In this document: positions 60,084 through 64,000 of the stretch, in pieces
How the letters are laid out: each line of letters opens with the position of its first letter
Numbering within the stretch: position 1 is the first letter of the stretch
Translations under genes and position numbers: made by a program
Origin: Vibrio chagasii
GTDB lineage: Bacteria > Pseudomonadota > Gammaproteobacteria > Enterobacterales > Vibrionaceae
Direction: 5' to 3'
DNA: 64,000 nt
Assembly: GCA_041879415.1 (NCBI GenBank)
Contig: CP090851.1
Coordinates: 806,001 to 870,000 of the forward strand
The notes under the pieces: model-generated
Seen by the model: the letters and a program-made list of their open reading frames with translations, nothing else
Databases searched by the model: none
What the model was told of the DNA's origin: nothing

Positions 60084-63035
60084 ATGAACATATTCAAGGG
60101 AATTTTTATGACTACCGCCTTTGAAGTCGATATCAACACTATCGCAAATTCATTTTCAACTATGGTTCCTATCGTAGAGGGTACCTATGACCTAACACCT
60201 GATACTATTTTGCTTGAGCAAGAGCAGCACGAATCGGATGTTCGCTCATACCCAAGACGCCTACCAATTGCTATCAAGCGAGCATGCGGTGCCTTGGTTG
60301 AAGATACTCGTGGACAACTATTTTTAGATTGCTTAGCCGGTGCGGGTACACTTTCTCTGGGTTATAACCACCCAGAAATTAACCAAGCACTCAAAGACCA
60401 ACTCGATTCTGGTTTGCCATACCAAACTCTTGATATCACGACTCAAGCAAAAGAGACGTTTATCAAGCGAGTGAAAGCCTTTCTTCCTCAAGAGTTTTCA
60501 AACAACTCAGTGATTCAATTCTGTGGTCCATCCGGTGCAGATGCTGTTGAAGCGGCGATTAAACTAGCCAAACAAACCACAGGTCGCAATACCATGTTTG
60601 CTTTCCGCGGTGCTTACCATGGCATGACTAATGGCACCATGGGCATGATGGGTAACCTAGGCACAAAAGAACGTCGCAGCGGTTTGATGTCTGACGTGCA
60701 CTTTATGCCTTTCCCCTACAACCTACGCTGCCCGTTTGGCATTGGCGGAGAAGCAGGGGCTAACGCAAGTATTCGTTACATCGAACGCATGTTGAACGAT
60801 GATGAGTCTGGCATCATGAAGCCAGCTGCAATGATCGTTGAGCCCGTACAGGGTGAGGGCGGTGTGATTCCAGCTCCTGCGTCTTGGCTGCAAGGCTTGC
60901 GTCACATCTGTGACGAACACGGTATCCTACTGATTTTTGATGAAATTCAGTGTGGTGTCGGTAAAACCGGTCATCGATTCGCGTTTGAAGAGTCGGGCGT
61001 TAACCCTGATATCTTGTGTCTGTCTAAAGCGATCGGTGGCGGACTTCCAATGTCATTGCTTGTGTTTGACAAGAGTATCGACACTTGGAAAGCGGGCGAA
61101 CACACAGGAACCTTCCGTGGTAATCAATTAGCAATGGTATCTGGTGCGAAAGCGTTAGAAATCATCGAGCGTGACGGCTTGGTTGAGCATGCAAAGATTG
61201 CCGGCCAATATCTACGTCAAGGTCTAGAAAAAATCCAATCTCGCGTGAACTGTATTGCTGAAGTTCGTGGTAAAGGCCTGATGCTTGGCGCTGAGATCAA
61301 GCAACCAAACGGTGAACTTAATAAATTTGGTGAGCCGAAATCGGATGGCGAACTGACGCTGGCGATCCAACGTGCAGCACTAGAGCGCGGTTTAATGGTT
61401 GAGAAAGGCGGTCGTGATGGCTCAGTGATTCGCTTCCTGCCACCGATGATTATCTCTTTCGAACAGATTGATTTTGCTCTAGGTGTGATGGAAGAAGCCA
61501 TCATTGCGGCTGGTGGCGGTGTTCAAGAACAGCGAGCTTGTGGTGAACAGCCAAACCAAGAATGGAATAAGCATTTCATTCATACTGGCCCTCGTGGTAG
61601 TGACGAGTTTGCCAACGTGATGAACCAAACCACTCAGGCGATGAAAGCGGTTTTTGAGCAGGTTGAAACCCCTTATTCAGGACTTGATCCAAAAGTGCTA
61701 GAAGCGGCTATCAATGCTGTCGATCTCGATAACCACCAGCACGCTTTGGTTGATGTTGTGGACAGTACCGCTGATCTAGTCGCGGCTAACTCTATCTTTG
61801 TGCAACACCCAGACTGTATTGCACACCTTCATACGCCTCCTCTCATCGCATCGGTAGCGGCGGAATCGATTATCGCCGCTCTGAATCAATCTATGGACTC
61901 ATGGGACCAAGCATCGGCTGCAACGTACGTTGAACAGCGCGTGGTCGATTGGATGTGTGATAAGTACCAACTTGGCGAGCAAGCGGACGGTGTTTTCACC
62001 AGTGGCGGCACGCAAAGTAATCTAATGGGCTTATTGCTCGCGAGAGACTGGGTTGCTGATAAGCACAACGGTCACTCAATTCAAAAGTTAGGTCTGCCGG
62101 AGTATGCGAGCAAGCTTCGTATCTTGTGTTCAAACAAATCTCACTTTACGGTTCAAAAATCTGCGTCACTACTTGGCTTAGGCGAGAGTGCAGTGTGCTG
62201 TGTTGAGACAAACGCAAACGGCACCATCAAACCAGATTTATTAGATGCAGAAGTGAAAGCGCTAAAAGCGCAAGGGCTGATTCCTTTTGCGGTAGTTGGC
62301 ACGGCAGGTACAACCGACCACGGTGCGATCGATGACCTTGATGCGATTGCAGATATCGCAAGCCAACAGGGCCTTTGGTTCCATGTCGACAGTGCTTACG
62401 GTGGCGCGCTTATTTTGAGTAGCCACAAGGCTCGCTTACAAGGCATTGAAAAAGCGGACTCTGTGAGTGTCGATTTCCACAAGCTTTTCTATCAAACAGT
62501 CAGCTGCGGCGCGGTGTTGTTGAAAGACAAAGCGAACTTTAAGTACCTACTGCATCACGCAGATTACCTAAACCGTGAACACGATGAACTGCCGAACTTA
62601 GTCGACAAGTCTATCGCGACCACCAAGCGTTTTGATGCATTGAAAGTCTTTATGACGATGCAGAGCGTGGGGCCAAAGCAATTAGGCGACATGTACGATC
62701 ATCTTCTTGAGCAAACGCTAGAAGTGGCAGACCTGATTCAAAACCAAGCTGACTTGGAGCTGCTCGCGGAGCCGTCATTATCAACAGTGCTGTTCCGATC
62801 TACTCCAAATAGCAAGCTGTCAGCAAACGGTGATTTAGATTTAGACAAGCTCAATCAGACACTAAGACTAGAAGCGCTGACTCGTGGCGTTGCGGTACTT
62901 GGTGAAACGGTAGTGGATGGTAAAAGCGCGCTTAAATTCACGATCTTGAATCCGTGCTTAAAGACTTCAGATTTCCAATCTCTCATTAACAAAATTCAAA
63001 CTCTAGCTACAGAGCTAGCAGAACAACAAGGATAA
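60084..63035 (+). CDS. Fused diaminobutyrate-2-oxoglutarate aminotransferase / diaminobutyrate decarboxylase
   Basis: The chain of about 983 residues joins two PLP enzymes. The N-terminal half (to about 470) is a class III aminotransferase with LIFDEIQCGVGKTG and the PLP lysine in LSKAIGGGLPMS. The C-terminal half (about 500-980) is a group II decarboxylase with WFHVDSAYGGALILS and the PLP lysine in VDFHKLFYQT. Together they turn aspartate semialdehyde into 1,3-diaminopropane for norspermidine. I take ATG at 60084 with GGAGGTGAG before it; ATG at 60108 (MTTAFEVD) is also possible. The next gene starts 8 bp after the stop. Confidence 0.93.
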   Translation: MNIFKGIFMTTAFEVDINTIANSFSTMVPIVEGTYDLTPDTILLEQEQHESDVRSYPRRLPIAIKRACGALVEDTRGQLFLDCLAGAGTLSLGYNHPEINQALKDQLDSGLPYQTLDITTQAKETFIKRVKAFLPQEFSNNSVIQFCGPSGADAVEAAIKLAKQTTGRNTMFAFRGAYHGMTNGTMGMMGNLGTKERRSGLMSDVHFMPFPYNLRCPFGIGGEAGANASIRYIERMLNDDESGIMKPAAMIVEPVQGEGGVIPAPASWLQGLRHICDEHGILLIFDEIQCGVGKTGHRFAFEESGVNPDILCLSKAIGGGLPMSLLVFDKSIDTWKAGEHTGTFRGNQLAMVSGAKALEIIERDGLVEHAKIAGQYLRQGLEKIQSRVNCIAEVRGKGLMLGAEIKQPNGELNKFGEPKSDGELTLAIQRAALERGLMVEKGGRDGSVIRFLPPMIISFEQIDFALGVMEEAIIAAGGGVQEQRACGEQPNQEWNKHFIHTGPRGSDEFANVMNQTTQAMKAVFEQVETPYSGLDPKVLEAAINAVDLDNHQHALVDVVDSTADLVAANSIFVQHPDCIAHLHTPPLIASVAAESIIAALNQSMDSWDQASAATYVEQRVVDWMCDKYQLGEQADGVFTSGGTQSNLMGLLLARDWVADKHNGHSIQKLGLPEYASKLRILCSNKSHFTVQKSASLLGLGESAVCCVETNANGTIKPDLLDAEVKALKAQGLIPFAVVGTAGTTDHGAIDDLDAIADIASQQGLWFHVDSAYGGALILSSHKARLQGIEKADSVSVDFHKLFYQTVSCGAVLLKDKANFKYLLHHADYLNREHDELPNLVDKSIATTKRFDALKVFMTMQSVGPKQLGDMYDHLLEQTLEVADLIQNQADLELLAEPSLSTVLFRSTPNSKLSANGDLDLDKLNQTLRLEALTRGVAVLGETVVDGKSALKFTILNPCLKTSDFQSLINKIQTLATELAEQQG

Positions 63036-63043
63036 TTAATACT

Positions 63044-64000
63044 ATGGCTATTCTACAAATTGGTGCAGGCGGCGTTGGTTGGGTTGTTGCACATAAAGCA
63101 GCACAAAATAACGAAGTACTGGGTGATATCACAATCGCTTCTCGTACCATCGCGAAGTGTGAAAAAATCATCGAATCAATCAAAGGTAAGAACAACCTTA
63201 AAGATTCAACTAAGAAACTAGAAGCTCGCGCAGTAAACGCTGACGATGTTGATGCACTTGTTGCTCTGATTAATGAAGTGAAACCAGATCTAGTCATCAA
63301 CGCTGGTCCTCCTTGGGTAAACATGGCAATCATGGAAGCGTGTTATCAAGCAAAAGTGTCTTACTTAGATACATCGGTAGCGGTTGACCTATGTTCTGAA
63401 GGCCAGCAAGTACCAGAAGCTTACGATTGGCAGTGGGGTTACCGTGAGAAGTTCGCTGAAGCTGGCATCACAGGTATTCTTGGTGCAGGTTTCGATCCAG
63501 GTGTGGTTTCAGTGTTTGCAGCGCACGCGGTAAAGCACCTATTCGATGAGATCGACACGATCGACGTAATGGATGTAAACGCAGGTGACCACGGTAAGAA
63601 GTTTGCGACAAACTTTGACCCAGAAACCAACATGCTTGAGATCCAAGGTGACTCTTTCTACTGGGAAAATGAAGAGTGGAAGCAAGTACCTTGTCACTCT
63701 CGTATGCTTGAGTTTGACTTCCCGAACTGTGGCACTCACAAAGTGTACTCAATGGCGCACGATGAAGTTCGTTCTATGAAAGAGTTCATCCCAGCTAAGC
63801 GAATCGAATTCTGGATGGGCTTTGGTGATAAGTACCTAAACTACTTCAACTGCATGCGTGATATCGGCCTACTAAGTCCAGATCCATTAACATTACACGA
63901 TGGTACTGTGGTTCAGCCTTTGCACGTTCTTAAAGCGCTACTGCCAGATCCAACGTCTCTTGCTCCGGGTTACACAGGCTTAACGTGTATCGGTACTTGG
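63044..64000 (+). CDS. Carboxynorspermidine synthase (dehydrogenase), cut by the window edge
   Basis: The first 319 codons are visible and the frame is open to the last base. The protein begins MAILQIGAGGVGWVVAHKAA, an NAD(P)-binding Rossmann loop of the saccharopine dehydrogenase family, with VINAGPPWVNMAIMEAC and GAGFDPGVVS further on. It condenses 1,3-diaminopropane with aspartate semialdehyde to carboxynorspermidine. The gene lies 8 bp after the aminotransferase/decarboxylase, so the operon runs in pathway order; a carboxynorspermidine decarboxylase should follow. Confidence 0.93.
   Translation, partial: MAILQIGAGGVGWVVAHKAAQNNEVLGDITIASRTIAKCEKIIESIKGKNNLKDSTKKLEARAVNADDVDALVALINEVKPDLVINAGPPWVNMAIMEACYQAKVSYLDTSVAVDLCSEGQQVPEAYDWQWGYREKFAEAGITGILGAGFDPGVVSVFAAHAVKHLFDEIDTIDVMDVNAGDHGKKFATNFDPETNMLEIQGDSFYWENEEWKQVPCHSRMLEFDFPNCGTHKVYSMAHDEVRSMKEFIPAKRIEFWMGFGDKYLNYFNCMRDIGLLSPDPLTLHDGTVVQPLHVLKALLPDPTSLAPGYTGLTCIGTW

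Overview
The window joins two very different stretches of DNA from a marine Vibrio, most likely of the Splendidus group. The host assignment rests on the right half. It carries a complete trp operon with a Vibrio-type trpC-trpF fusion and a leader peptide, the neighbours rnm-yciO-rluB, a uvrY/varA-uvrC-pgsA-tRNA block, and a fused diaminobutyrate aminotransferase/decarboxylase followed by carboxynorspermidine synthase, the Vibrio norspermidine pathway.

Positions 1 to about 35,960 are a conspicuously AT-rich integrated mobile element; its left end lies outside the window. Its right end lies inside a chromosomal dicarboxylate/amino-acid symporter gene. The host gene is cut after about 200 codons (35939-36538), and the element carries a complete, diverged copy of the same gene just inside its border (34569-35819). 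From left to right the element holds: an ArdC-type antirestriction protein; two tandem paralogues that share its C-terminal domain; an RHH regulator with an adenine methyltransferase; a large type IIG-like restriction-modification enzyme, translationally coupled to a tyrosine-recombinase-like protein with no visible nucleophile; an HTH regulator; a relaxase-like protein with a His-Ile-His motif; and a long mostly leftward set of membrane and secreted proteins. These include proteins resembling DotA/TraY, IcmC/DotE and IcmD/DotP of type IVB (MPF-I) conjugation systems, a ParA ATPase with a small overlapping partner, two secreted leucine-rich-like proteins and a secreted seven-repeat RCC1 propeller. 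I read it as a conjugative integrated element or captured plasmid of a family I do not recognise. The transfer ATPases, coupling protein and integrase would have to lie to the left of the window.

The element's control DNA is unusually regular. Sixteen copies of an ACTAGT-centred palindrome (usually TTACTAGTAA) occur in four intergenic arrays with a 22-24 bp period. A second palindrome, TATCATA-N4-TATGATA, lies before the HTH regulator and both giant membrane-protein genes. A third motif, TCAAAGAACG, precedes several genes. Several element proteins end in a short basic tail, and three of them share a C-terminal domain before it. This would fit co-transfer of antirestriction and other proteins through the conjugation machine.

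Positions 36,540-64,000 are ordinary chromosome: NfeD/slipin; trpLEGDCFBA on the minus strand with a textbook TrpR operator and attenuator; rnm, yciO, rluB; a SPOUT methyltransferase, yciU, efpL; a nucleotidyltransferase; polB; uvrY, uvrC, pgsA; tRNA-Cys, Gly, Leu, Gly; a four-unit tandem repeat of tRNA-Gly 3'-end relics plus terminators; a structured leader RNA; and the norspermidine genes, the last running off the right edge.
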